Of a DNA stretch of 64,000 bases, positions 1-8,307 are shown in pieces (the first letter of the stretch is position 1; the number at the start of each line of letters is the position of its first letter). This DNA comes from JAIBJN01 sp963839745. Lineage in GTDB: Bacteria; Actinomycetota; Thermoleophilia; Gaiellales; Gaiellaceae. The notes beneath the pieces are model-generated. The model saw nothing but the letters and a program-made list of their open reading frames with translations. It was not told the DNA's origin and did not search any database. The position numbers were made by a program, and so were the translations under genes. The DNA is taken from contig CAWIWC010000014.1 of assembly GCA_963839745.1 (NCBI GenBank), forward strand, positions 1-64,000. The letters are read 5' to 3'.

Positions 1-449
1 ACCGAAGCCGGGTAGTGCGGGAGCATGAGCCCTCGCTCGTTCAATGCGCGCTCGAGTACCTCGCCGTTGACGCCCGCCTCTGCCGTCACCGTCAGCGATT
101 CCTCGTCCACCTCGACGATGCGGTCGAGGCGAGTGAGGTCGAGGAGGATGCCGCCCTCGACCGGAACCGCTCCTCCCTGGCTTCCCGAGCCGCCGCCGCG
201 GGGGACAACGGGGAGACCTCGCTCGTTGGCGAAGCGGAGCACTGCAGCGACGCCGGCTTCGTCGGCCGGCAGGACGGCGACGTCCGGAAGACCGAGCGGG
301 CTCCCGCTCGCCTGCGCCGCAAGCGCCTTCCAGTAGGTGTCGGCGGCGTAGCGCTCGAGGCCGTCCGCGTCGGCGATGACCGCGTCGTCTCCTACGAGAC
401 CACGGAGGTCGCGCACGAACGTCTCGCTTCTGGGCGTTCCGACGCTCAT
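1..449 (-). CDS. FAD-binding oxidase, GlcD/FAD_binding_4 type (partial, C-terminus outside window)
   Basis: The minus strand reads open from an ATG at 449 to the window edge, giving 149 residues of the N-terminal FAD-binding domain of the glycolate/lactate oxidase (GlcD) family. The glycine-rich stretch PRGGGSGSQGG near residue 100 is the PCMH-fold phosphate-binding loop. It is followed by the usual 'LDLTRLDRIVEVDEESLTVTAEAGV' pattern split across strands of that fold. Such enzymes oxidise 2-hydroxy acids with FAD. The start overlaps the stop of the cupin gene by 4 bp (ATGA), so it is the most distal gene of the operon seen here. The substrate cannot be told, and the C-terminal oxidase domain is not in the window. 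Confidence 0.85.
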   Translation of the reverse strand, partial: MSVGTPRSETFVRDLRGLVGDDAVIADADGLERYAADTYWKALAAQASGSPLGLPDVAVLPADEAGVAAVLRFANERGLPVVPRGGGSGSQGGAVPVEGGILLDLTRLDRIVEVDEESLTVTAEAGVNGEVLERALNERGLMLPHYPAS

Positions 450-850
450 GACGACCGCAGGGACCTCCAGGGCTCCTCGCCGGAGACGTCCACGAGCTCG
501 TAACCTCCTTCACCGGCGCACGGACCGAGAGCGACCGTCAACCGCGCGGTCTCCTGCCCCGTGTTGAACGAGGCGTGGACGGTGCCCATCCCGATGAAGA
601 CGGCTTCGCCGGGCCCGAGGACGGTCTGCTCACCCTCGAGCCACTGCTCGATCTCACCCGCCTGGACGACGATCACCTCTTCCTGCTCGGGGTGCGTATG
701 GAAGTCGTGGCCGTGGCCCGGCTCCAGCGAGACGTCGAGCACCGTGAGCTGTCGCGCACCGGTGGACGGTGGCCGGCTGATCCACCCGAGGCCACCCCAG
801 TCGAGCTGCTCGCGCTCGATGTCGGTCTCGTGGACGAACCTCCCGTTCAT
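446..850 (-). CDS. Small cupin-domain protein
   Basis: This is a 134-residue single-domain cupin. Motif 1 is visible as GHDFHTHPEQEEVIVVQAGE (about residues 47-66), with the two His and the Glu that usually hold a metal. Motif 2 is GEAVFIGMGTVHASFN, with the third His. Proteins of this size act as small oxygenases, isomerases or ligand binders. The gene overlaps its neighbours by 4 bp on both sides (stop over the FAD oxidase start, start over the PEP-hydrolase-like stop), so it is translationally coupled in the catabolic operon. Its substrate is unknown. A role on the intermediate imported by the adjacent ABC system is inference. Confidence 0.85.
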   Translation of the reverse strand: MNGRFVHETDIEREQLDWGGLGWISRPPSTGARQLTVLDVSLEPGHGHDFHTHPEQEEVIVVQAGEIEQWLEGEQTVLGPGEAVFIGMGTVHASFNTGQETARLTVALGPCAGEGGYELVDVSGEEPWRSLRSS

Positions 851-1692
851 ACGTGTTCTCCTTCCCGCCTGCGGGCGGGGATCGCCTTGAAGCGCTTCAC
901 CGTCTCCGTCAGCGCGATTTCGGTCGGGAGCCGTTCCATGCTCGAGGCCCCGAAGAAGCCGACGACCCCCTTCGTGCGCTCGAGCACGTAGGCCGCGTCG
1001 TCCGGCTCCGAGATGGGGCCGCCGTGGCAGAGGACGAGAACCTCGGGCGCGACCTCAACGGCAGCGTCGTGCATCGCCTGAATGAGCTCGACCGACTCGT
1101 CGAGCGTCCTGGCGGTCTCGGCGCCGATCGACCCGCCCGTCGTCAGCCCCATGTGGGGCACGAGCACGTCGGCGCCCGCTTCTGCCATCGCCCGGGCATC
1201 CTCCGGGGTGAAGACGTAGGGGCACGTGAGCAGGCCGAGCTCCCGCGCGGCGCGAATCATCTCCACCTCGAGCGCGTAGCTCATGCCCGTCTCCTCGAGG
1301 TTCTGGCGGAAGGTCCCGTCGATGAGGCCGACGGTGGGGAAGTTCTGGACGCCCGTGAAGCCGGCCTCCTGCACCTGCCGGAGGAAGACGGGCATGAGCC
1401 GGAAGGGATCCGTGCCGCACACGCCGGCGAGGACAGGCGTCGACTCCACGACCGGCAGCACTTCGCCCGCCATCTCCATGACGATCGCGTTCGCGTCGCC
1501 GTAGGGGAGCAGGCCGGCCAGCGATCCGCGGCCCGCCATCCGATACCGCCCCGAGTTGTAGACGATGACGAGATCGGCGCCGCCGGCCTCCGCGCACTTC
1601 GCCGAGAGCCCGGTCCCGGCGCCGGCGCCGATGATCGGCCGGCCGTCCTCCACCTGCGCCCGCAGGCGCGCCAGCGCTTCCTCCCGCTTCAT
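847..1692 (-). CDS. Phosphoenolpyruvate hydrolase-family TIM-barrel protein
   Basis: This 281-residue protein belongs to the PEP_hydrolase/TIM-barrel family (PF09370 type). Recognisable stretches are IGAGAGTGLSAKCAEAGGAD near the N-terminus, GVCGTDPF in the middle, NFPTVGLIDG and the late VLCHGGPI. The family is related to the PEP mutase/isocitrate lyase barrels, but its reaction is poorly defined. It is frequently paired or fused with Tm-1-like ATP-binding proteins, and here the Tm-1-like gene lies immediately upstream with a 4-bp overlap. The two probably act together. Presence in an operon with an importer, a cupin and an FAD oxidase argues for catabolism of an acid substrate (inference). 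Confidence 0.85.
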   Translation of the reverse strand: MKREEALARLRAQVEDGRPIIGAGAGTGLSAKCAEAGGADLVIVYNSGRYRMAGRGSLAGLLPYGDANAIVMEMAGEVLPVVESTPVLAGVCGTDPFRLMPVFLRQVQEAGFTGVQNFPTVGLIDGTFRQNLEETGMSYALEVEMIRAARELGLLTCPYVFTPEDARAMAEAGADVLVPHMGLTTGGSIGAETARTLDESVELIQAMHDAAVEVAPEVLVLCHGGPISEPDDAAYVLERTKGVVGFFGASSMERLPTEIALTETVKRFKAIPARRREGEHV

Positions 1693-2921
1693 GCGCGCAC
1701 CTCGCCGGCGGTCCAGGCCTGGTAGTGCTGGTGGAGGGTGTCGACCATGGCATGCGCGAAGGCCGGATCGTTGACGTCGGTGTCGAGCTCGCGCACGTCC
1801 ACGCCGGGGTCGAGCGTGTCGCGAAGTGCGTCGAAGAGCGCCCGGTCGGCTTCCGGGTCGAAGAAGACTTGTCCCTCCACGTCGATAAGCGACACCCCGC
1901 GAAGCGGGATGAAGAGCGTCACTGGTCCGGTCGCAGACGAGAGCTTGCGCCCGATGCGGCGTCCCAGCTCGGCGGATTCCTCAGCGGTCGTCCGCATGAG
2001 CGTGACCGTCGGGTTGTGCTTGTAAAGGAGCCGGTCCCGGAACTCGACAGGCACCGTTTCCACGGGGCCGAAGTTGACCATGTCGAGCGCCCCGAGCGAG
2101 ACCACCTGCGGGATCCCGAGCTCGCCGGCGGCCTCGAGCCGGTCCGGGCCGGCGGAGAGAACGCCGCCGACGAGGTCGTCGGCCAGCTCGGTGGTGGTGG
2201 CGTCGAGCGACGCGGTGATGAAGCCGCTCCGCATGAGCGCCTCCATCGACTGTCCCCCTGTCCCGGTCGCGTGGAAGACGAGCACCTCATAGCCGAGCTC
2301 CTCGAGGCGCTCGCGCGCCGCGGTCACGCAAGGGGTTGTGACGCCGAACATCGTGGCCCCGACGAGCGGCTTCCCGCCCTCAACTGTGGGTGGGTCCGCA
2401 GTCGCCATGCCCGCCATCGCAGCCGCCGCATTGGCCAGGATGCGGGCCGAGACGGCGTTGATCCCGGAGATGTCGACGACGGAGTACGTCATCGTCACGT
2501 CCGTCGCGCCCACGTAGGGGCGCGTGTCGCCGGACGCCATCGTCGAGACCATCAGCTTGGGGACGCCGACCGGGAGCGCTCTCATCGCCTCGGTGGCGAC
2601 CGCCGTTCCACCCGACCCCCCGAGGGCGAGGATGCCGTCGAGGCGACCTGCGCCGTGAAGCTCAATCACGATCCTCGCGGCGCCACGCGCCATGGTCTCC
2701 ACGGCGGCCCCGCGGTCGCCCGCGTCGACGAGTGCGCGGACGTCTGTTCCCGCCGCCTGCGCCACCTCCTCACGCGTCACGTCCGCGACCGCGCGAGGCT
2801 CGCCGAGCACTCCGGCGTCGATCAGGATCGTCTCGACCCCGTGCCCGCTCAGGAGCGAGCGGAGGTAGGCGTACTCGTCCCCCTTCGTGTCCAGCGTGCC
2901 GAGCAGGACGACAGTGGCCAT
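1689..2921 (-). CDS. Tm-1-like ATP-binding domain protein (UPF0261)
   Basis: This 410-residue protein has the UPF0261/Tm-1 signature. It begins MATVVLLGTLDTKGDEYAYL, carries the glycine-rich LALGGSGGTAVATEAM about residue 110, and has VFHATGTGGQSMEALMRSGF near residue 220. The plant Tm-1 homologue binds ATP in its N-terminal part; the bacterial function is not settled. Length is normal for the family. It ends 4 bp inside the PEP-hydrolase-like gene and starts 3 bp after livF ends. Its location between that gene and the transporter genes suggests a role in the same pathway. No truncation or frameshift is seen. Confidence 0.88.
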   Translation of the reverse strand: MATVVLLGTLDTKGDEYAYLRSLLSGHGVETILIDAGVLGEPRAVADVTREEVAQAAGTDVRALVDAGDRGAAVETMARGAARIVIELHGAGRLDGILALGGSGGTAVATEAMRALPVGVPKLMVSTMASGDTRPYVGATDVTMTYSVVDISGINAVSARILANAAAAMAGMATADPPTVEGGKPLVGATMFGVTTPCVTAARERLEELGYEVLVFHATGTGGQSMEALMRSGFITASLDATTTELADDLVGGVLSAGPDRLEAAGELGIPQVVSLGALDMVNFGPVETVPVEFRDRLLYKHNPTVTLMRTTAEESAELGRRIGRKLSSATGPVTLFIPLRGVSLIDVEGQVFFDPEADRALFDALRDTLDPGVDVRELDTDVNDPAFAHAMVDTLHQHYQAWTAGEVRA

Positions 2922-2924
2922 GAA

Positions 2925-3650
2925 CTACGCGGCCGCTCCCTCGACGCGGGAGACGCCGAGGTAGCGCTGCTGCGCATCCGGGTCGTCGAGGAGCGCCTTG
3001 GCGCTCATCTCTGTCGCGATCTCACCGGCGACCATGATCAGCTGACGCTCGGCGAGCGAGGTGGCGACGCCGAGGTTCTGCTCGACCAGGAGAAGCCCGA
3101 CCCCCTCCTGGACGAGACCCTGGCAGGTGCCGACCAGGTTCTCGACGATCGCCGGCGCCAGGCCCTCGGAGGGCTCGTCCATGATCAGAAGCTTGGGATT
3201 GCCGAGAAGCGCGCGCGCGATGGCGAGCATCTGCTGCTCCCCGCCCGAGAGCTGGGCGGCGCCGATCTTGCGACGCTCGGCGAGGCGTGGGAACAGCTCC
3301 CAGATCGCCGCCTTGTTCCAGCGGCCGCCACGTCCGGCGCCGAGCATGTCGAGGTGCTCCTCCGTCGAGAGCGAGGGGAACAGTCTCCGACCCTGGGGCA
3401 CGTAGCCGATCCCCGCGCCGGAGATCTTGTAGGGCGCCCGGCCCATGAGCTCCTGCCCTTCGAAGCGGACGGAGCCGTCCGCGCGGGCCATGAGGCCCAT
3501 GATGGCGAGGCAGAGCGTCGTCTTCCCCATGCCGTTGCGGCCGATGAGAGCGACCGGCTCGCGACCGAACTCGAAGCTGACGTCGTGCAGGACGCGCGCA
3601 CGCCCGTAGTAGGCGTTGACCTTGTCCAGGATGAAGACGGGGTCACTCAT
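2925..3650 (-). CDS. livF: Branched-chain amino acid-type ABC transporter ATPase (LivF-like)
   Basis: This is a 241-residue ABC ATPase of the LivF class. Walker A is GRNGMGKTT (about residue 37), the signature is QLSGGEQQML, and Walker B is LLIMDEPSEGLAP. LivF proteins pair with LivG to drive uptake through the LivHM permease. The gene overlaps livG by 8 bp. The ligand cannot be read from the ATPase. The linked TIM-barrel, cupin and oxidase genes suggest that the importer serves a carboxylic or aromatic acid rather than branched-chain amino acids (inference). Confidence 0.93.
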   Translation of the reverse strand: MSDPVFILDKVNAYYGRARVLHDVSFEFGREPVALIGRNGMGKTTLCLAIMGLMARADGSVRFEGQELMGRAPYKISGAGIGYVPQGRRLFPSLSTEEHLDMLGAGRGGRWNKAAIWELFPRLAERRKIGAAQLSGGEQQMLAIARALLGNPKLLIMDEPSEGLAPAIVENLVGTCQGLVQEGVGLLLVEQNLGVATSLAERQLIMVAGEIATEMSAKALLDDPDAQQRYLGVSRVEGAAA

Positions 3651-4431
3651 CGGCGTAGTGATGGCTCCCCAGGTAGAGGTCGTGCACGAGCTGGTTGGCG
3701 CGGATCTCGGCCGGCGTGCCCTCGACGATCACGCGGCCGTCGTGCATCATCGTCACCCGCTCCGCCACCGTGAGGGCGACGTCCATGTCGTGCTCGATGA
3801 GGATGAGTGTGATCCCACGGTCGAGCGTCAGCAGGAGATCGGTCAGCAGGACACGCTCCCCTCGGGAGAGGCCCGCCGCAGGTTCGTCGAGCATCATGAT
3901 CTTCGGGTCGCCCGCGCGCGCCATTCCCACTTCGAGCTGGCGCTGCTCGCCGTGCGAGAGCGAGCCCACCTGCGTCGCGAGCTGCTTCTCGAGCCCGACC
4001 CGCTCGGCGAGCTCGCGGGCCCGCTCGCGGACGCGAGCGTCGCGGCCGGGCAGGCGCACTGGGCGGAGGTGTCCACCCAGTGCGCCGAGTGCGGCGAGGT
4101 AGAGGTTGTCCTCGACCGACAGGCCGAGGAAGAGTCGTGAGGTCTGGAACGTGCGTGTGAGCCCGAGCCTGGCCCGCTTGCGAGCCGGCATGCTCGTGAC
4201 GTCGCGGCCGAACAGCTCGACGCGTCCGCTCGTGGGCGGGACCTCGCCGGAGACGACGTTGAAGAGCGTCGTCTTGCCGGCGCCGTTCGGCCCGAGCAGA
4301 GCACGACGCTCGCCGGGATGGACGTCGAGGTCGACGTCGTGGACGGCGTGGACGCCCCCGAAGCGCCGGCCGACGCCGCGGAGGCGGACGATCGGCTCGG
4401 CGCTCTGAGGCTGTGCTGCTACGGCTGCCAC
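3643..4431 (-). CDS. livG: Branched-chain amino acid-type ABC transporter ATPase (LivG-like)
   Basis: This is a LivG-class ABC ATPase of 262 residues from the GTG at 4431. An in-frame ATG at 4476 would add 15 residues but would overlap the end of livK. The GTG has a purine-rich GGAAAGAGCC in front and keeps the genes separate. Walker A is GPNGAGKTT, the signature is LSHGEQRQLEVGMA, and Walker B is IMMLDEPAAGLS. The C-terminal extension of about 25 residues ending in DLYLGSHHYADE is typical of LivG. It works with livF just downstream as one half of the heterodimeric motor. Confidence 0.9.
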   Translation of the reverse strand: MAAVAAQPQSAEPIVRLRGVGRRFGGVHAVHDVDLDVHPGERRALLGPNGAGKTTLFNVVSGEVPPTSGRVELFGRDVTSMPARKRARLGLTRTFQTSRLFLGLSVEDNLYLAALGALGGHLRPVRLPGRDARVRERARELAERVGLEKQLATQVGSLSHGEQRQLEVGMARAGDPKIMMLDEPAAGLSRGERVLLTDLLLTLDRGITLILIEHDMDVALTVAERVTMMHDGRVIVEGTPAEIRANQLVHDLYLGSHHYADE

Positions 4432-4448
4432 GGCTCTTTCCGGCTCGC

Positions 4449-5876
4449 CTAGCTTCCTCCGCCCTGCTCGGTCCACGGAGGCGGCGTGCCCTCCTCGCAG
4501 GCCGGGTTGGTCCGGTCGGGCGAGGGCGTCTCCGGGCTGAAAGCGCCCGCGAACGTCTGGTCGACCTCCGGGATCGTCGCGAGGGTCTTCACGTCGGGGA
4601 CGCCGTCGCCGTTCTGGTCCTCGACGATCTGCTGGAGGAAGTTGTCCATGATCGCCTGGCGGTTCTCGTCGAGCTTGATCGTCCCCAGCGGGGCATCCAG
4701 CTCGAGGTTCGCCAGCGCATCCCTGAAGGCAGCGTGCTCGTCGGAGAGGTCGCCGTCGACCTCCTCGAGTGCCTGCGCGATTGCCTCCATGGCCGTGTAG
4801 TAGCCGTAGAAGAACACGCTCGAGCCCGTGCCGGCGAGATCCGGATAGGCGTCTTCGATCTGCTGCGTGTACTCGAGGTAGGCGGGCTCCTGCGAGTCGC
4901 CCGACGTCATGCCGGCCGTCACCACTCCGACGACCTGATCGCCGAGCTCCTCGAGGATCACGGGGTCGGTCATGAAGATGCCGCCCATGATCTTGTCGGC
5001 GAGGTTGCCGCGCAGCTGTCCGTACTGCTTCACGAAGGCCACGGTTCCGGTGCCGCCGACGCCCATGAAGAAGCCGTCGACGTCCTCCGGGATCTGGGTG
5101 ATGTACGAGGAGTAGTCCTCCTCGCCGAGCGGCGGCCAGAGCCGCTGCGTCACGTTCCCGCCGATCGAGCAGAATTCGGCCACGAAGCCGGCGATCTGCG
5201 AGTACGGGAAGTCGTAGTCGTCGCCGATCGTGACGACGTTCCGCCAGCCGAGCTCGTTATAGGCGTAGTCGCCGAGCCCCGCGGTCCACTGGGTGCCGTC
5301 GTTGTGGAACCGGAAGAAGTTCGGAGACCGCACCTTGAGCGTCGTGTCCTGCGCGCCCGAGATGCCGTTCACGAACGTGACTCCTGGTTGCTCCTTCGAG
5401 TAGTTCGCGACGGCGATTCCCTCGCTCCCCGACAGGGGCCCGACGAGGATGTCCACGCCCTCCTGCTCGACGAGCCGCCGTGCCTCTTCGACCGCCTTGT
5501 CCGGGGTCGAGTCCGAGCCGCCGTAGACGATCTCGATCGGGTGTCCGGCGATCACTGCGTTCTCGACGCCGTCGGTCGGGTCTCCGCTGACGGGCGTCGC
5601 GCCCCGGTTGATCAGCGGGAGCATCGCACCGCCGAAGGTCTGGCCCTCGAAGGGCGCGAACGCGCCCTCGTTGTTCGAGAAGACGCCGATCTTGATCGGC
5701 TCGCCGGTCGCTTCGCCGCCGGTCTCCCCGCCGCCCGTGTCGGTCGTCGGGGTGGCCTCGCCGTCACCGTCGTCGTCGTCACCGCCGCACGCTGCGACGG
5801 TCCCTACCAAGACGAGCACGAGCGCGGCGAGCAGGGCCCAGAGCCGGACCCTCCCGCCTTCGGTGAAAACTCGCAT
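4449..5876 (-). CDS. livK: ABC transporter substrate-binding lipoprotein, Peripla_BP_6/LivK type
   Basis: This 475-residue protein has a signal peptide and lipobox (LVGTVAACGG, Cys about residue 30), so it is probably anchored on the outer face of the membrane. After an acidic/Gly linker it enters a Leu/Ile/Val-type periplasmic-binding fold, with motifs such as IKIGVFSNNEGAFAPFEGQ, VDILVGPLSGSEG and FVNGISGAQDTTLKV. The start is well supported by AGGAGGAGAGG ahead of ATG 5876. It lies between the permease genes and the ATPase genes of the same operon. The ligand is unknown. The long inserted regions make a substrate larger than a simple amino acid plausible. Confidence 0.9.
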   Translation of the reverse strand: MRVFTEGGRVRLWALLAALVLVLVGTVAACGGDDDDGDGEATPTTDTGGGETGGEATGEPIKIGVFSNNEGAFAPFEGQTFGGAMLPLINRGATPVSGDPTDGVENAVIAGHPIEIVYGGSDSTPDKAVEEARRLVEQEGVDILVGPLSGSEGIAVANYSKEQPGVTFVNGISGAQDTTLKVRSPNFFRFHNDGTQWTAGLGDYAYNELGWRNVVTIGDDYDFPYSQIAGFVAEFCSIGGNVTQRLWPPLGEEDYSSYITQIPEDVDGFFMGVGGTGTVAFVKQYGQLRGNLADKIMGGIFMTDPVILEELGDQVVGVVTAGMTSGDSQEPAYLEYTQQIEDAYPDLAGTGSSVFFYGYYTAMEAIAQALEEVDGDLSDEHAAFRDALANLELDAPLGTIKLDENRQAIMDNFLQQIVEDQNGDGVPDVKTLATIPEVDQTFAGAFSPETPSPDRTNPACEEGTPPPWTEQGGGS

Positions 5877-5970
5877 CCCTACCTCTCCTCCTTTTGGATC
5901 AATCCGAACGCCCGGTTCCCGACCGGGGTTCCCGTCGTGCGGTTGGCGCGCTTCGTTCCTCCCTTCTGGG

Positions 5971-7038
5971 TCATGAAGGCTGTGGACTGTTCGAGGCCGC
6001 TCGGGCCTCGTCCGCCGGGCCCGCGGAGGGTCGCGCGGGGGGTTTGCCTGAGAGTTGGCGCCCGATGTAGTCGGTGATCGACTGCCAGATGCCCATCAAC
6101 CCTCCGGGCGAGAGGAGGACGATGGCCAGGAAGACTGCCCCAATCACGGTGTTGAAACGCTGGCCGACGATGTCGAGGCCTCGCGTCCAGTTGTCCAGCG
6201 CAACGAAGACGAGCGCTCCGATCCAGGCCCCTTCGAGCCGGTAGAGCCCGCCGATCACGGCGATCACGAGCACGTCGATCGTGCGCGAGAGGTCGATCGA
6301 GCCGGGCGAGATCCTCGTGTTCCACCAGACGGACAGAATCCCCGCGAAGGAGGCGATGAGCGCTCCTAGGCCGAACGCGAGCGCGCGCAGCAGCGGGACG
6401 TTGTACCCGAGCGCGCGCATCCGGGAGGGGTCGTCCCGAACACCCTGCAGCGCAAGGCCGAACGGTGTTCGCGCCAGGTAGCGCACGAAGACGTAGACGG
6501 CGGCAGAGACTCCGAGCGCGATGTAGAACAGGTTCTGGGGATCCGTGACGGGATTCGAGACGATGCCGGGCCGGGTGACGTTGTTCACGCCTCCGAAGCC
6601 CGAGAGCTCGGTCACCTGGGCGAAGAAGTAGTAGGTGAGGACCGCCACCGCGAGCGTGATCATCAGGAAGTAGATGCCGTAGCTGCGACTCGCGATCGCA
6701 CCGAAGAAGAGGCCGACCCCGACCGCGACGAGGATGCCGACCAGGGTCGCCACCCACGGGTTCCACGCGATCGTGGAGCCGCCGTCGGCCTCGACGAGGT
6801 TCGCCATCGCGAAGCCGGCGACGCCGTAGAGGGCAACCTGGCCCAGCGACACCATCCCGACGTAGGCGGCCAGGAAGATGAGGCTGGCCGCGGCGATCCC
6901 GAGCCAGAGCGCCTTCGTGATCACCTGACTCAGATAGAAGTCGGTGAAGAGCAGCGGGGCGAAGACGAGGATCAGCACCAGCGCCAGCCCGGGCCCCCAC
7001 CAGAGGGCGCGCTCCACGGTCAGAGCCGAGCGGTTCAC
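5971..7038 (-). CDS. livM: Branched-chain amino acid-type ABC permease (LivM-like)
   Basis: This polytopic membrane permease has 355 residues from a GTG at 7038, which overlaps the livH stop in the sequence GTGA. About eight to ten hydrophobic helices are visible, with the LivM-type core GMVSLGQVALYGVAGFAMANL and the conserved cytoplasmic loop GLALQGVRDDPSRMRALGYNV that docks the ATPases. The reading frame stays open far upstream of 7038 only as an artefact of high GC, and the livH overlap fixes the start. It forms the channel with LivH. Confidence 0.9.
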   Translation of the reverse strand: MNRSALTVERALWWGPGLALVLILVFAPLLFTDFYLSQVITKALWLGIAAASLIFLAAYVGMVSLGQVALYGVAGFAMANLVEADGGSTIAWNPWVATLVGILVAVGVGLFFGAIASRSYGIYFLMITLAVAVLTYYFFAQVTELSGFGGVNNVTRPGIVSNPVTDPQNLFYIALGVSAAVYVFVRYLARTPFGLALQGVRDDPSRMRALGYNVPLLRALAFGLGALIASFAGILSVWWNTRISPGSIDLSRTIDVLVIAVIGGLYRLEGAWIGALVFVALDNWTRGLDIVGQRFNTVIGAVFLAIVLLSPGGLMGIWQSITDYIGRQLSGKPPARPSAGPADEARAASNSPQPS

Positions 7039-8105
7039 GCGGGTCTCCCGAAGAGTCCGAGCGGCCGGACGGCGAGGACGAGCACGAGCAGCCCGAAGAT
7101 GAGGAGGATCGAGTAGTTGGTGTAGCCCTCCGGCAGGTAGACGTCGCCGAAGGAGTCGACGAGACCGAGGGCGAGCGCCCCGATGGCCGCCCCGGCCAGG
7201 CTCCCCATGCCGCCGATGATCACCACGATCAGCGAGATGAGCAGGTACTGGGTGTCGTTGGCCTTGTCGACCGAGATCATCGTCCCGCCGAGGACGCCGC
7301 CCAGGCCGGCGAGCAGCGCCCCGAGGAAGAAGGCGCCCGCGAAGACGAGCTGGATGTTGATCCCGAGCGCCGAGACCATCTGCCGGTCGTCGACCCCCGC
7401 GCGGACGATCATGCCGAAGCGGGTGCGCTGGATCATCGCCCAGAGGAAGAGCCCGACGGCGATCGCGACCAGGAGGACGAAGATGCGGAAGAAGGGATAC
7501 GCGAGGTCGGAGAACGGGAGGTCGACGCTCTCCGGGAAGGCATCCGGCGCCGCGAGCGACTCGGCGATGCCGCCGAAATGGGCCAGTGTCTGGTCGGCGA
7601 TGATGATCCCGATCGCGATCGTGATCAGCGCCTGACGCAGGTCCTGCCCCTGGTTCCAGCGCAGAAAGAGCTGCTGCATGACGAGGCCGATCACCCCGAC
7701 CCCGAGGGAGGCGACGACGAGCGGGATGATCCAGTCCCCGATGCCCGCCTGCGACGAGCCGAACGCCGACGCCGCCTCTCCGTCCGTCAGGGTCGTCTGG
7801 AGCTCGAGCGCGAAGAAGCCGGCGAGCATGTACAGGGAGCCGTGCGCCATGTTGACGACGCGCATGAGCCCGAAGATGAGCGTGAAGCCGCTCGCGACGA
7901 CGAAGTAAAGGCCGGCGAGCGTCAGGCCGTTGAGCCCGACGATCACGAAGGTGCGCGGGTCGCCGAACGCCTTGTATGCGACCCACGCGGCGACCAACAC
8001 GAGGACGAGCGCGACGCCGGCGCGAACCGCGAGAGCGCCTGGTGACACCGCGGTCAAGCGGGACCGCCAGGCCGGCTCCGCCGCAGTCGCCGTCTGCCCG
8101 CTCAC
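7035..8105 (-). CDS. livH: Branched-chain amino acid-type ABC permease (LivH-like)
   Basis: This 356-residue permease is the first gene of the operon. After a 30-residue cytoplasmic tail come multiple hydrophobic helices with the LivH motif NGLTLAGLYFVVASGFTLIFGLMRVVNMAHG and the ATPase-contact loop RTRFGMIVRAGVDDRQMVSALGI (both split here by name only). The promoter should lie in 8106-8307, shared with the divergent gene at 8308. The transporter is complete in this window: two ATPases, one binding protein and two permeases. Confidence 0.9.
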   Translation of the reverse strand: MSGQTATAAEPAWRSRLTAVSPGALAVRAGVALVLVLVAAWVAYKAFGDPRTFVIVGLNGLTLAGLYFVVASGFTLIFGLMRVVNMAHGSLYMLAGFFALELQTTLTDGEAASAFGSSQAGIGDWIIPLVVASLGVGVIGLVMQQLFLRWNQGQDLRQALITIAIGIIIADQTLAHFGGIAESLAAPDAFPESVDLPFSDLAYPFFRIFVLLVAIAVGLFLWAMIQRTRFGMIVRAGVDDRQMVSALGINIQLVFAGAFFLGALLAGLGGVLGGTMISVDKANDTQYLLISLIVVIIGGMGSLAGAAIGALALGLVDSFGDVYLPEGYTNYSILLIFGLLVLVLAVRPLGLFGRPA

Positions 8106-8130
8106 GTGAGCCGCGCCACCGGACCCCCGC

Positions 8131-8189
8131 AGGATGATCGCTTTTGAAGGGACATGAACGGTTTTGAAGCGCGAACGTAACAGGATGAT
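8131..8189. promoter_or_regulatory. Divergent promoter region with nested direct repeats
   Basis: Between livH (start 8105) and the TIM-barrel gene (start 8308) there are two kinds of direct repeat. AGGATGAT occurs at 8131-8138 and 8182-8189. Inside them TTTTGAAG occurs at 8142-8149 and 8162-8169, exactly 20 bp apart, so both copies face the same side of the helix. This layout suits a regulator binding as two dimers and controlling both directions. No regulator gene is adjacent. No convincing -35/-10 pair was recognised. Confidence 0.45.
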
Positions 8190-8307
8190 GAATCGGTGTC
8201 AACGACGGCGTTAGACTCGCGCCGCTCCACTTCTCCCGATCCGCCTCGACGTTCAGACCGGCCGTGGAGAGGATCGAGCCCACCACGATTCGAGGAGACA
8301 CGCGACC

